Source: an uncultured bacterium (GTDB taxonomy: Bacteria; Bacillota_I; Bacilli_A; RF39; UBA660). From it: a DNA stretch of 64,000 nt. Within the stretch, counting starts at the first letter, position 1. Each line of letters starts with the position of its first letter. Shown here in pieces: positions 42,638 through 51,391 of the stretch. The stretch lies in assembly GCA_905216155.1 (NCBI GenBank), contig CAJMSU010000004.1, positions 1 through 64,000 of the forward strand, in the 5' to 3' direction. The translations under genes and the position numbers were made by a program. The notes under the pieces were generated by a model. The model had not been told where the DNA came from. It did no database searches and saw nothing but the letters and a program-made list of their open reading frames with translations.

Positions 42638-43163
42638 TTATACTGAAAATTGGTTACCTGTAAAGGGTATACAGAATGGTATGATAATTACTTATAATAA
42701 TATGAAAGTAACTGGGGTTAAAATTTCTCCTAAAAATATTTTTATACTTGATCAATATTCTCAAGATAATGTATTAATAGGATTAAAAAATTTTTATAAT
42801 ACAATTGATTTTGAATTTTGGTTAGTGGTAGCAGATAGACCTGTTGATATATCAGTTTATATGTCTCAATTACAACTTTTATATAATGATACACAGTCTC
42901 CTGCTATTAGAAAATTAATTATGCAAGATATTGATAAGGGAAATACTTTTATTAATAATAATATAGTTGATACTGAGTATTATTTCTTATTTAAAGATAA
43001 AGATACAGATTTATTACAAAAGAGAATTAGAATGATGATTAATGGTCTTGCTACTTGTGGTTTGAATGCTTCTCAAACTACTAATGATGATTTAAGAGTA
43101 ATTCTTGATAATTTCTTAAATGGTGGGGCTACTACGAACTTTGGGACGGTGATGTCAGTATGA
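42615..43163 (+). CDS. VirB4 N-terminal domain encoded as a separate gene
   Basis: About 182 residues. ATG 42615 (MARTRGNSY) has AAAGG upstream. The sequence NWLPVKGIQNGMIITYNNMKVTGVKISPKNIFIL followed by VLIGLKNFYNTIDFEFWLVVADRPVD matches the start of Gram-positive VirB4/TraC-type ATPases (the domain that contacts VirB3), and no ATPase motif is present. The TGA stop overlaps the ATG of the ATPase gene (ATGA) in another frame. Separate translation of two interacting parts is the simple reading; a frameshifted fusion product is also possible. Confidence 0.75.
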   Translation: MARTRGNSYTENWLPVKGIQNGMIITYNNMKVTGVKISPKNIFILDQYSQDNVLIGLKNFYNTIDFEFWLVVADRPVDISVYMSQLQLLYNDTQSPAIRKLIMQDIDKGNTFINNNIVDTEYYFLFKDKDTDLLQKRIRMMINGLATCGLNASQTTNDDLRVILDNFLNGGATTNFGTVMSV

Positions 43164-44950
43164 GTATAGGTATAAGAAGTGAACTTGCCCCTAAGGGACT
43201 AAATTTTAATCCAAGTGATTTCTTTATTAGTGATAATTATGCAACTATTTTAACTGTTGTATCATTTCCAAAATATATTTCACCTGGTTATTTATCATCA
43301 TTAACTAATATGCCTGGTATAAAGGTTGTTGTTAAACATATTCCAGTTCCTTTTCAAACTATGGCAAAAATGTTAAACAAGCAAGTTGCTGATTTAAAAG
43401 ATAAATATCAAAATGAACATGATCAAACATTAAAAGAAAGATATAGACAAGATGCTGAAAGTTTAGAGTATTTTACTTCTATGCTAGCTGGTAGTCAGGC
43501 TCGTATTTTTGATTTTCAAATGCACATAATGATTACTGCTGATACTAAAGAAGATTTGGAATTAAAGAAAGTTAATGTAAAAAACTATTTAGATGCAATG
43601 GAATTAAAAGCTATTTCTTTGAGATTTGAACAAGAAAAAGTTTTAAAATCAATTTTACCAATTTTCCCATCTCAAGATATTGAAGAAAGAATTGGTACTC
43701 CAATTCCTTCAGTTACTATAGCTGCTATGTATCCATTTATTTTTGATAGTATTAAGGATCCTGGACTTTCAACATTACTTGGAGTGGACTTTTCTGGTGG
43801 TGTAATATTATTTAATCAATTTTTATATAAGATTCGTAAAGAACATAATAGAAATAATGCTAATATGATTATTCTTGGTACTTCTGGTTCTGGTAAATCT
43901 ACAGCTGCAAAACTTTTACTTAGAAGTCATATAAGGAATGGTTGTCAAATAGTAGCAATAGATCCTGAAGATGAATTGCGTGAAATTACACAAACTTTTG
44001 GTGGAGATACTGTTGATATTGGTAAAGGTGGAGAGTTTGGTTTAATTAATCCACTTGAAGTTGTAATTGATGCCGATGAAGAAGAAATTAAACAGGGGTT
44101 AGGATATACTGTTTTAACTCGTACGTTACAATTTTTAAAAGCATTTATGAAGTATTATGATGAAACAATAACTGAAGATGTTTTAACTATGTTTAGTGAG
44201 GTTGTTCAAGATACTTATAAGAGATTTGGAATTGATTTTAATACTGATTTTTCTCGCTTTACATCAAAGGATTATCCAACTTTTTCTGATGTTTATGCAA
44301 CTATTAGAGGACGTTTGATGTCTATAACTGATCAAACTCAAGAAAGAGATATATTGGAGCGTCTTGAGCTTAAGGTTAGACCATTGACTAAAGAATTGAA
44401 ATTTTATTTTGATGGTCATACTACTTTGAGAAAAGATAGTGATTTTATGGTATTTAATATTAAAGAATTAATGAACACTGATTCTAATATTAAAAATGCG
44501 TTATTCTTTAATGTACTTAAGTATGCTTGGGGATTATGCTTAGACTTTAATGTTGATACTGTATTAATGGTAGACGAGGCTCATGTTTTACTTGGCGCAA
44601 ATAATGTTTTAGGTGCTGATTTCTTAGCCCAAGTTCAACGTCGTAGTCGTAAATATAATACAGGTACAATTATAATTACTCAACAACCTAGTGATTTTTC
44701 GGATCCATCTGTTATAACACAAGGTAAAGCGATTTTTGATAATGCTTCTTATTATCTTGTTATGGGTTTAAAGAAACAAGCTGTTGAAGACTTAAGTTTA
44801 TTAATAGATCTTAATGATAATGAAAAGGAAAGTATTAAGAGATATTCTCAAGGAGAAGCATTATTTGTATGTGGAAGTAGACGTATGAGAATAAATGTGG
44901 CTCTTACTCAAGATGAATTAGATTCATTTGGTAGTGGTGGAGGATTTTAG
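43160..44950 (+). CDS. VirB4-like T4SS ATPase (core)
   Basis: 596 residues. The first ~230 residues continue the VirB4 N-terminal half (TILTVVSFPKYISPGYLSSL ... VVVKHIPVP). The ATPase domain has Walker A GTSGSGKS (240-247), Walker B VLMVDEAHVLLG, and a late QRRSRKYNTGTIIITQQPSDF motif typical of VirB4/TraC. It energises substrate transfer or pilus dynamics at the cytoplasmic base of the T4SS. It overlaps the N-terminal gene by 4 nt. No frameshift is seen within the ATPase. Confidence 0.93.
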   Translation: MSIGIRSELAPKGLNFNPSDFFISDNYATILTVVSFPKYISPGYLSSLTNMPGIKVVVKHIPVPFQTMAKMLNKQVADLKDKYQNEHDQTLKERYRQDAESLEYFTSMLAGSQARIFDFQMHIMITADTKEDLELKKVNVKNYLDAMELKAISLRFEQEKVLKSILPIFPSQDIEERIGTPIPSVTIAAMYPFIFDSIKDPGLSTLLGVDFSGGVILFNQFLYKIRKEHNRNNANMIILGTSGSGKSTAAKLLLRSHIRNGCQIVAIDPEDELREITQTFGGDTVDIGKGGEFGLINPLEVVIDADEEEIKQGLGYTVLTRTLQFLKAFMKYYDETITEDVLTMFSEVVQDTYKRFGIDFNTDFSRFTSKDYPTFSDVYATIRGRLMSITDQTQERDILERLELKVRPLTKELKFYFDGHTTLRKDSDFMVFNIKELMNTDSNIKNALFFNVLKYAWGLCLDFNVDTVLMVDEAHVLLGANNVLGADFLAQVQRRSRKYNTGTIIITQQPSDFSDPSVITQGKAIFDNASYYLVMGLKKQAVEDLSLLIDLNDNEKESIKRYSQGEALFVCGSRRMRINVALTQDELDSFGSGGGF

Positions 44951-44973
44951 TATATAAGAAGTAGGTGATATCA

Positions 44974-47061
44974 GTGCCAGAAAATAATAATAGTAATAAT
45001 AAAGCAAATATGCATGATACTGGTGCTGATAAGAGTACTAGTAAAAATAAATTAAGTGATCTTAAAGAGGCATATGGCGCTTATAGGGAAGCTAATAATG
45101 TAAATAAAGCATCTAATATTAACAGAAATGGTGTTGTTTCTAATAATAATCATAAGAAGAATTTAATGGCTGATAATTCCTCAATAGGGAAAAATATTGA
45201 TAGTAAAATTATTGATAATTTTCCCCAAAAAAATTTTATTAGAAATAACATTAAGAATGTTAATCCTATAAATAATAACTATGGAAAAAGGATACTTAAT
45301 AATATAGGCAATAGAGTTAAACCTAATAGTAGCGATGATAATGGTAAAGCAAATGCTGAGAAAATAAAAAAATTAACTTCTATCGCTAAAAGAATTCCTA
45401 TTCCACAAGTTCAGGCTGCAGCAAAGGCTATTGATGCAGCCAATAAATCTGGAATGACAGATAAAATAATGTCTAAAAATAAAAATAATGAGGATAATAA
45501 TTCAACTGATCCTTTTAGAATTTCTGGATCTTTTACCAGAAATAAAATAATGATTATTGGAATGGCATCATTATTTATTATCATTATTTTTTCTTCAATA
45601 TTTTTTGGCTTTTCAAATTCCTCTTCTGCTGCTAATGCTGGAAGTGTTAATGAAGGATTATGTGTTGTTGATAATGATAATAATGAAAATAATGAAGAAT
45701 GTGAGGAACAGAGTGAGGATGCTAAAAATTTTTATAAAATTGTAAAAACAGTAAACAATGAATTTTCTGCTAATGGAAAATATTTTAATTCCGTATATAT
45801 ATCTGGCTTCTATTTTTCTGTATCATCTTTTAATGGTTCTGATATTGATTATAATTCTATGACTAAAGATAAAATAGAAGAAATAGTTAATGCTATGTTT
45901 AAGGAAGATGGTACTACATTTGATGAGGATACGTTTAGAAAAAATTTAAAAGAAAAAATTTTACCTAATTATTTTTCTCATAATTCAAATGTTAATTATG
46001 ATGCCGTTATTGCTAGAATATTTGAATATGTTGATAATTTTAAAGATATTTATGGTGAAGGTGATACTGGCACTGCTGGAGTATCTATGGGAGATAAATT
46101 GGTTCAGGTTGCAATTTCACAATTAGATGATGGTAATTCCTCTAAATATCATGGGGAAAAATATTGGAGATATATGGGCTTTTCGTCTTATGTCTATTGG
46201 TGTGCTTCTTTTGTGTCTTGGTGTGCAAATGAGGCAGGTATAAGTCAAGATGTCATTATTCATAGTGCCTCTGTAAATTCTTTTTATGATTATTATGTAA
46301 AGCAAGGCAATTTCCATTCAATAAATTCTGGATATATTCCTAAAGCAGGTGATTTAATAATATGGAAGAGTGGTAGTAACGCCAAAGGATGGTCTCATAT
46401 TGGTATTGTAGAAAAATATGATACTAAAACTGGCAAATTATATACACTAGAAGGTAATAGTAGTGACTCTGTGGCTAGGAATGTTTATAGCAATCTTGGT
46501 GATTGTACAGGATTTGCTAGTCCTAATTATCCTATTATTGATGAAAGTGATTCTATTGTTAATGGACAAACAATTTTTTTACCTTCTGGTTTAGGAACTT
46601 ATGCAACTAGAGAATTTGATTTAGCAGTTACAGACTCAGAAATAAGCTATTCAAGATATATGATACGTACTTATAAAAAAATTACTAATCCTTATGCCTT
46701 TCCTGAAAGTTCTGCCCAAAGAATTGTTCAAAATATGTGGATTTCTTCTGGAGCAAAACATGATAATAAGGGATTTTGTAAATTAAATGGTAGATATTTA
46801 ATTGCTATGACATCTACTTTTGGTAATATTGGTGATAAGGTAGATGTATATATATCAAATGGTAAGGTTATTCATGCTATATTGGCTGATGCTAAAAACA
46901 TGAAAGATGATCGTGCAAATAAATGGGGACATGAATATGGACAGGTAGTTTTAGAATTTATAGGTAAAAATAGTATTGGTGATAATCCATATAATGCATT
47001 AGGTATTACTGAAAATGTTACTGTTGTAAAAGCTATTAATGGAAATACTATATTAAAATAG
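44974..47061 (+). CDS. VirB1-like peptidoglycan hydrolase with CHAP domain
   Basis: 695 residues from GTG 44974 (TAGGTGAT upstream). A ~190-residue Asn/Lys-rich cytoplasmic part comes first, then one TM (IMIIGMASLFIIIIFSSIFFG). External parts follow: a helical domain (~245-365), a CHAP amidase/endopeptidase (Cys410 in YWCASFVSWCANEAG, His475 in WSHIGIVEKYD, then LEGNSSD), and a C-terminal barrel (~570-690, NGRYLIAMTSTFGNIGDKVDVYI) resembling a double-psi/3D fold. Gram-positive conjugation systems use such bifunctional wall hydrolases to pass the cell wall. The long cytoplasmic arm is unusual and may dock to the ATPases. Placed between VirB4 and VirD4. Confidence 0.9.
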   Translation: MPENNNSNNKANMHDTGADKSTSKNKLSDLKEAYGAYREANNVNKASNINRNGVVSNNNHKKNLMADNSSIGKNIDSKIIDNFPQKNFIRNNIKNVNPINNNYGKRILNNIGNRVKPNSSDDNGKANAEKIKKLTSIAKRIPIPQVQAAAKAIDAANKSGMTDKIMSKNKNNEDNNSTDPFRISGSFTRNKIMIIGMASLFIIIIFSSIFFGFSNSSSAANAGSVNEGLCVVDNDNNENNEECEEQSEDAKNFYKIVKTVNNEFSANGKYFNSVYISGFYFSVSSFNGSDIDYNSMTKDKIEEIVNAMFKEDGTTFDEDTFRKNLKEKILPNYFSHNSNVNYDAVIARIFEYVDNFKDIYGEGDTGTAGVSMGDKLVQVAISQLDDGNSSKYHGEKYWRYMGFSSYVYWCASFVSWCANEAGISQDVIIHSASVNSFYDYYVKQGNFHSINSGYIPKAGDLIIWKSGSNAKGWSHIGIVEKYDTKTGKLYTLEGNSSDSVARNVYSNLGDCTGFASPNYPIIDESDSIVNGQTIFLPSGLGTYATREFDLAVTDSEISYSRYMIRTYKKITNPYAFPESSAQRIVQNMWISSGAKHDNKGFCKLNGRYLIAMTSTFGNIGDKVDVYISNGKVIHAILADAKNMKDDRANKWGHEYGQVVLEFIGKNSIGDNPYNALGITENVTVVKAINGNTILK

Positions 47062-47070
47062 GTGATAATT

Positions 47071-47595
47071 ATGAAAAAAAATAAAAAATATAATATAATA
47101 ATTTTGTCAATAATTTTATTTCTAATTTTTCTTTTCTTAATTTTCTATATTAATTTTAAAGGAAGAAAGATTTATCTAAGTAAAGTTAATGTAGAAAAAA
47201 GTAATGTTTTATTGATTTCAAAATCTAGACAAAAAAATTGCATAAAGGGACTAATTGATTTTTTAAATCAGCATAATTTTTATGTTTGTGAAAAAATAGT
47301 TTTTTATAATAATACTTTTGATAAAAAAAACAATAAAAAATACTTTTATGCGCTGGTAGTTGGTAATGATAAATCTTTAATTGAAATTGAAAATTTAAGT
47401 GATGATGGTTTTGAATATACTTATTTAGGAAATGAACTTACACCTAATGCTATATCTGATAAAACAGGAGTTTCATATTTACAAATTATAAATCCTACAG
47501 AGTATAAAAAACAGGAAGAGTTGAAAAAAATACAAGAAGAGGCAAAAAGTGCCCTTCCAGACTCTATTCCTAAAAATACGGAAATAGATAGTTAA
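47071..47595 (+). CDS. Single-TM hypothetical protein of the T4SS locus
   Basis: 174 residues; the ATG at 47071 has AGGTGAT upstream. One TM helix (about 7-28, IIILSIILFLIFLFLIFYINF), then an external ~145-residue domain with two Cys (NCIKGL and FYVCEK). No family recognised. Position between the CHAP hydrolase and VirD4 suggests a structural or assembly role comparable to the small bitopic proteins of T4SS. It has a Lys/Glu-rich end. Confidence 0.65.
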   Translation: MKKNKKYNIIILSIILFLIFLFLIFYINFKGRKIYLSKVNVEKSNVLLISKSRQKNCIKGLIDFLNQHNFYVCEKIVFYNNTFDKKNNKKYFYALVVGNDKSLIEIENLSDDGFEYTYLGNELTPNAISDKTGVSYLQIINPTEYKKQEELKKIQEEAKSALPDSIPKNTEIDS

Positions 47596-47604
47596 AAATA
47601 TTGA

Positions 47605-47633
47605 ATGACAAAGTAATAATAAGATGTTATAAT
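47605..47633 (+). promoter_or_regulatory. Promoter of virD4-like gene, extended -10
   Basis: ATGACA (47605-47610), 17-nt spacer, TATAAT (47628-47633) with a TGT extension. Confidence 0.7.
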
Positions 47634-47656
47634 ATATTGCGAAAGGGAGTAGTAAT

Positions 47657-49819
47657 ATGAAATTTAAGTTTAGAGCTGATGCTGAAGATGTTATTATATT
47701 TATTTGTTTTGCAATTTTTTTACTTTATGTAGTTTGTATTGGGGTATTAAATTTGCATTCTTTTGCTACTGAGGGGTATTTATGTGGTCTTAATCCATTT
47801 CCGGCTTTTTTACCACAATATATTGCTGCTACCTTGACTTTTTATTTTTTAGCACTTGGTGGTTTACTAATTAGTGTTAGTTCATATTTCTTTGAAAGAG
47901 AAAAGGGTTTTGGTTTTACTACTGAAAAAAAGGATAAAGGTTATTCAAGATGGGCTAAAGAGAAGGAAATAAAGGAAGAATTAAATCCAGTTGAGATTAA
48001 AAGTCAAAATTCTAAATATGCTGGTGTTCCTTTAATTCTTAATGAAAATGAGATGTGGGTTGATAATAGTGAGTATCACTCATTAGTTATTGGTGCTACT
48101 GGTTCTGGTAAAACTCAAACTGTTATTCTTCCCTTGGTTCATAGTTTAGCTAAAGCTCATGAGTCTATGATTATCACAGATCCCAAAGGTGAAATTTATG
48201 AAAAAACAAGTAATATGTTAAGAGATAAGGGTTATCAAATACTATTACTTAATTTCCGTGATCCACAAAATGGTAATTCTTGGAATCCTATGAGTTTACC
48301 TTATCAAATTTATAAATCTGGAAATCATGATAAAGCGATAGAATTATTGGATGACTTGGCCTTAAATATTTTATATGATGATTCTAATAGTAATGCTGAT
48401 CCATTTTGGGAAAAAACATCAGCAGATTATTTTTCAGGTGTAGCTCTTGGCCTTTTTGAAGATGCTAAGGAAGATGAAATTAATATTAATAGTATTAATT
48501 TAGTTACTACTGTTGGAGAAGAAAAATTTGGTGGTTCTACTTATATTAAAGAGTATTTTGCTGCAAAAGATCCTGCAAGTGCTGCTTCAATAAATGCGAG
48601 TGGTACTGTTACGGCTCCAACAGAAACAAAAGGATCAATTTTGTCAGTATTTAGACAAAAAGTAAAATTGTTTGCTTCACGTGATAATTTATCAGAAATG
48701 CTTTCTCATAGTGATGTTGATTTAGAAAGTATTGGTGAGAAGCCAACGGCAGTGTTTATTGTTATCCAAGATGAGAAAAAAACATATCATTCTTTAGTTA
48801 CAATATTACTTAAACAAATATATGAAACTTTGATATCAGTTGCACAAAGACATGATGGAAAACTTCCAGTTCGTACTAATTTCTTGTTAGATGAGTTTGC
48901 TAATATGCCTCCTCTTAAAGATGTTACTACTATGATTACAGCTGCACGTTCTAGAAGAATTCGTTTTACGATGATTATCCAGAACTTTGCTCAACTTGAT
49001 CAAGTATATGGTAAAGAAAATGCTGAAACTATTCGTGGTAACTGTGGTAATATTATTTATCTTATTACTACTGAACTTAAGGCATTGGAGGAAATTTCTA
49101 AGATGTGTGGTGAAGTAAAATCTAAAAAAGATGATAAAACTGCTTCTACTCCTTTGGTTACTGTTTCTGATTTACAGAGAATGAAACAATTTGAGGTTAT
49201 TATTCTTCGTATGAGAAAACAACCTTTTAAAACAAAGTTTACTCCATATTTTAAACTTGATTGGGGTAAAAAATATCCAAATGCTACTTATCCTGTTAGA
49301 GAAAAAAGAGAGGTTCACACTTTTGATATAAAATCTTTTGTTAAAGAACAAAAAAAGAAAAAATTATTAGAAATGATGAATAGTGCTGATACTGATAATA
49401 AAAGTATAGCTCCTCAACATGAATTGTTAGAAAATCAGGCAAGGAATCCATTTGCTGATGTACATAATCAGCCTTCTTCTATACCTGGATTTCCACCTAT
49501 GGGTATGTTTCCTAATGTTTCTCCTATGAGAGAAGAGAAACCTAAGAATGATGGTTTAGGATTTGATGTTGATGATTTAGTTAAGAAAATAGATGCAAAA
49601 ATTGCTGAACTTGAAAAAGAAGAGGAAGAAGAGAAAAAGAAACAGGAACAAATGCAAAAGGATAATCAAAAATCTGATATATCTAAAGTTGATTCTAATG
49701 AAATAAATGATGCAACGCCTTCTAATAATCCAATTCAACAAGAAATAAAACAAAATAATTTGAATCTGGATGATGATGAAGATGATGATGAATTTTTTGA
49801 TGATTTTTTTGATAATTAG
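47657..49819 (+). CDS. VirD4/TraG-type coupling protein
   Basis: 720 residues. Two N-terminal TM helices (about 11-33 and 55-78), then the coupling ATPase: Walker A GATGSGKT (146-153), TDPKGEIYE, FWEKTSADYFSGVALGLFED, Walker B NFLLDEFANMPPL, and FTMIIQNFAQLDQVYG. Type IV coupling proteins recruit substrates to the secretion channel. The C-terminal ~170 residues are a Pro/Glu/Asp-rich tail that ends in a highly acidic run (DDDEDDDEFFDDFFD), which could bind basic substrate signals or partner proteins. It has its own promoter. No relaxase gene lies beside it. Confidence 0.94.
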   Translation: MKFKFRADAEDVIIFICFAIFLLYVVCIGVLNLHSFATEGYLCGLNPFPAFLPQYIAATLTFYFLALGGLLISVSSYFFEREKGFGFTTEKKDKGYSRWAKEKEIKEELNPVEIKSQNSKYAGVPLILNENEMWVDNSEYHSLVIGATGSGKTQTVILPLVHSLAKAHESMIITDPKGEIYEKTSNMLRDKGYQILLLNFRDPQNGNSWNPMSLPYQIYKSGNHDKAIELLDDLALNILYDDSNSNADPFWEKTSADYFSGVALGLFEDAKEDEININSINLVTTVGEEKFGGSTYIKEYFAAKDPASAASINASGTVTAPTETKGSILSVFRQKVKLFASRDNLSEMLSHSDVDLESIGEKPTAVFIVIQDEKKTYHSLVTILLKQIYETLISVAQRHDGKLPVRTNFLLDEFANMPPLKDVTTMITAARSRRIRFTMIIQNFAQLDQVYGKENAETIRGNCGNIIYLITTELKALEEISKMCGEVKSKKDDKTASTPLVTVSDLQRMKQFEVIILRMRKQPFKTKFTPYFKLDWGKKYPNATYPVREKREVHTFDIKSFVKEQKKKKLLEMMNSADTDNKSIAPQHELLENQARNPFADVHNQPSSIPGFPPMGMFPNVSPMREEKPKNDGLGFDVDDLVKKIDAKIAELEKEEEEEKKKQEQMQKDNQKSDISKVDSNEINDATPSNNPIQQEIKQNNLNLDDDEDDDEFFDDFFDN

Positions 49820-49830
49820 GAGGAATAGTT

Positions 49831-51003
49831 ATGGAATTTAAAATTGCTAATGAAAATAAAAATGATGATAATGTTGAAGATAAAAAAAAGAATATTAATA
49901 ATGATGAATTTAAGAAAAAGATGAAAAAAATGGCAATATATATTATGGGTGGTTTTGTTATTTTGATGGTAATTCTTGCTATTATGTCTCTTTTTACAAA
50001 AAAGAATTATTCTTATGATGAGGTAGAAAATATCTTAAAAAGTTCAGCTATTAACTATTTTGCTGATCATAAGAAAAATCTTCCTGTAAATGCTAATCAA
50101 ATTGTTGAAATTACTGATAAAACATTAACTTCTTCTGAATATATGAAAAGTTTAGATGAATATTTAAAATCTGGTGTTAGTTGTAGTGGTAAGGTAGTTG
50201 TTCGTAAAGTAGACAATAACTATTCATATACTCCATATTTAGATTGTGGTAGTAGTTATTCTTCTAAACCACTATATACTGCACTTACTAAAAAAGTAGT
50301 TACATCTGGTGATGGTATATATAAAACTAATAATGGATATGTTTTTAGGGGAGAAAATGTAAATAATTATGTTCAGCTTGATAAGCGTTTATGGCGAGTA
50401 GTTAAAATTAATTCTGATAATAGTATAATTTTATTACTTGATGGTTCATATATTTTTAGTTATCCATGGGATGATAGATATAATAAAGAATTAGATTATA
50501 ATGCTGGAATTAATGATTATAATGCAAGTAGAGTAAAATCATATTTAAATGATATTTATAATGATAATGATGAAGATGATGCAATATTAAGTAAATCTGA
50601 TAGATTAAGACTTGTGAAATTTAATTTATGTATTGGATCTCGTTCTATTGAGGATTCATCAAAAGATAACTCTTTAGAATGTAGTCAGACAGTTGCAAAT
50701 CAAAAGATTGGTTTACTTACGGTTTCTGATTATATGAATGCCAGTCTTGATGCCTCATGTAATAATGCTACTAGTTATTCATGTCAAAATTACAATTACT
50801 TAGTTACGGTTGATTCAAGTTGGTGGCTTGCAACTTCTGTTGCTGGTACTACAGATGAGGTATTTTCTGTTGGAGATGTTGGTGTTGTTAATAATGAATC
50901 AGCATCTGGTTATGCAGATATTAGACCTATAGTTTCTTTAAGTAATACTACATTTATTAGTGGTGGTAAAGGAACAAAAAATAATCCATATAAGTTGAAA
51001 TAG
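49831..51003 (+). CDS. Anchored surface protein, paralog of the 27385 product
   Basis: 390 residues. Charged N-terminus, TM at about 33-52 (MAIYIMGGFVILMVILAIMSLF), then the same small domain as in the protein at 27385 (YFADHKKNLP ... YTPYLDCG), and one DUF6273-like module with NYVQLDKRLWRVVKI, an internal WWLATS and the end IRPIVSLSNT...GGKGTKNNPYKL. It lacks the Ig-like domain and second module. The two paralogs stand at the two ends of the secretion locus. A terminator follows, ending the whole locus. Confidence 0.75.
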   Translation: MEFKIANENKNDDNVEDKKKNINNDEFKKKMKKMAIYIMGGFVILMVILAIMSLFTKKNYSYDEVENILKSSAINYFADHKKNLPVNANQIVEITDKTLTSSEYMKSLDEYLKSGVSCSGKVVVRKVDNNYSYTPYLDCGSSYSSKPLYTALTKKVVTSGDGIYKTNNGYVFRGENVNNYVQLDKRLWRVVKINSDNSIILLLDGSYIFSYPWDDRYNKELDYNAGINDYNASRVKSYLNDIYNDNDEDDAILSKSDRLRLVKFNLCIGSRSIEDSSKDNSLECSQTVANQKIGLLTVSDYMNASLDASCNNATSYSCQNYNYLVTVDSSWWLATSVAGTTDEVFSVGDVGVVNNESASGYADIRPIVSLSNTTFISGGKGTKNNPYKLK

Positions 51004-51007
51004 TATA

Positions 51008-51038
51008 GGAGTCTATAATAAGTAGACTTCTTTTTTTT
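51008..51038 (+). terminator. Terminator at the end of the secretion locus
   Basis: GGAGTCTA (51008-51015) pairs with TAGACTTC (51023-51030) with one G-U pair, followed by eight T. Confidence 0.85.
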
Positions 51039-51065
51039 GCATATTTTAATGTAGAGGTGATTATT

Positions 51066-51356
51066 TTGATAGAAATGGAAGAATTTTTAAAAATTTATGG
51101 AGAAAATAAAAACATTAATTTAATAGATGTAAGGGATAAGTTTAAATATGAAGTATCTCATATCAATGGTGCTATTAATATACCTAGTAATTATCTAATT
51201 ACTAATCCAAGTGACTATTTGGACAAAAATAAAAAATATTATTTATATTGTTATAATGGACATATTAGTAGAGATTTAAGTAGTGAACTTAATTATTTAG
51301 GTTATAATACTATTAGTGTAGCTGGTGGTTTTAACTATTACTTGTTAATAAAATAG
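51066..51356 (+). CDS. Rhodanese-like sulfurtransferase
   Basis: About 96 residues. TTG at 51066 fits the ribosome binding site GAGGTGA (51054-51060); ATG 51075 is an alternative. NINLIDVRDKFKYEVSHINGAINIPSNYL and YLYCYNGHISRDLSSELNYLGYNTISVAGG are those of single-domain rhodaneses, with the active Cys in YCYNGH. It transfers sulfur from persulfides in the cytoplasm; the acceptor is unknown. Confidence 0.88.
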   Translation: MIEMEEFLKIYGENKNINLIDVRDKFKYEVSHINGAINIPSNYLITNPSDYLDKNKKYYLYCYNGHISRDLSSELNYLGYNTISVAGGFNYYLLIK

Positions 51357-51391
51357 AAATGTAATATAATTAGTATACAAGGAGATAAGAT

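Noticed and set aside
42606..43163. VirB4 as one gene broken by sequencing error
   Set aside because: The junction is a clean ATGA stop/start overlap, a common coupling arrangement in this window (ireB-ruvX, sortase 1 and its neighbour), so two genes are the simpler reading.
24125..51003. Integrative conjugative element or prophage
   Set aside because: No integrase, relaxase, tRNA target site, att repeats or phage structural genes, and the composition matches the surroundings.
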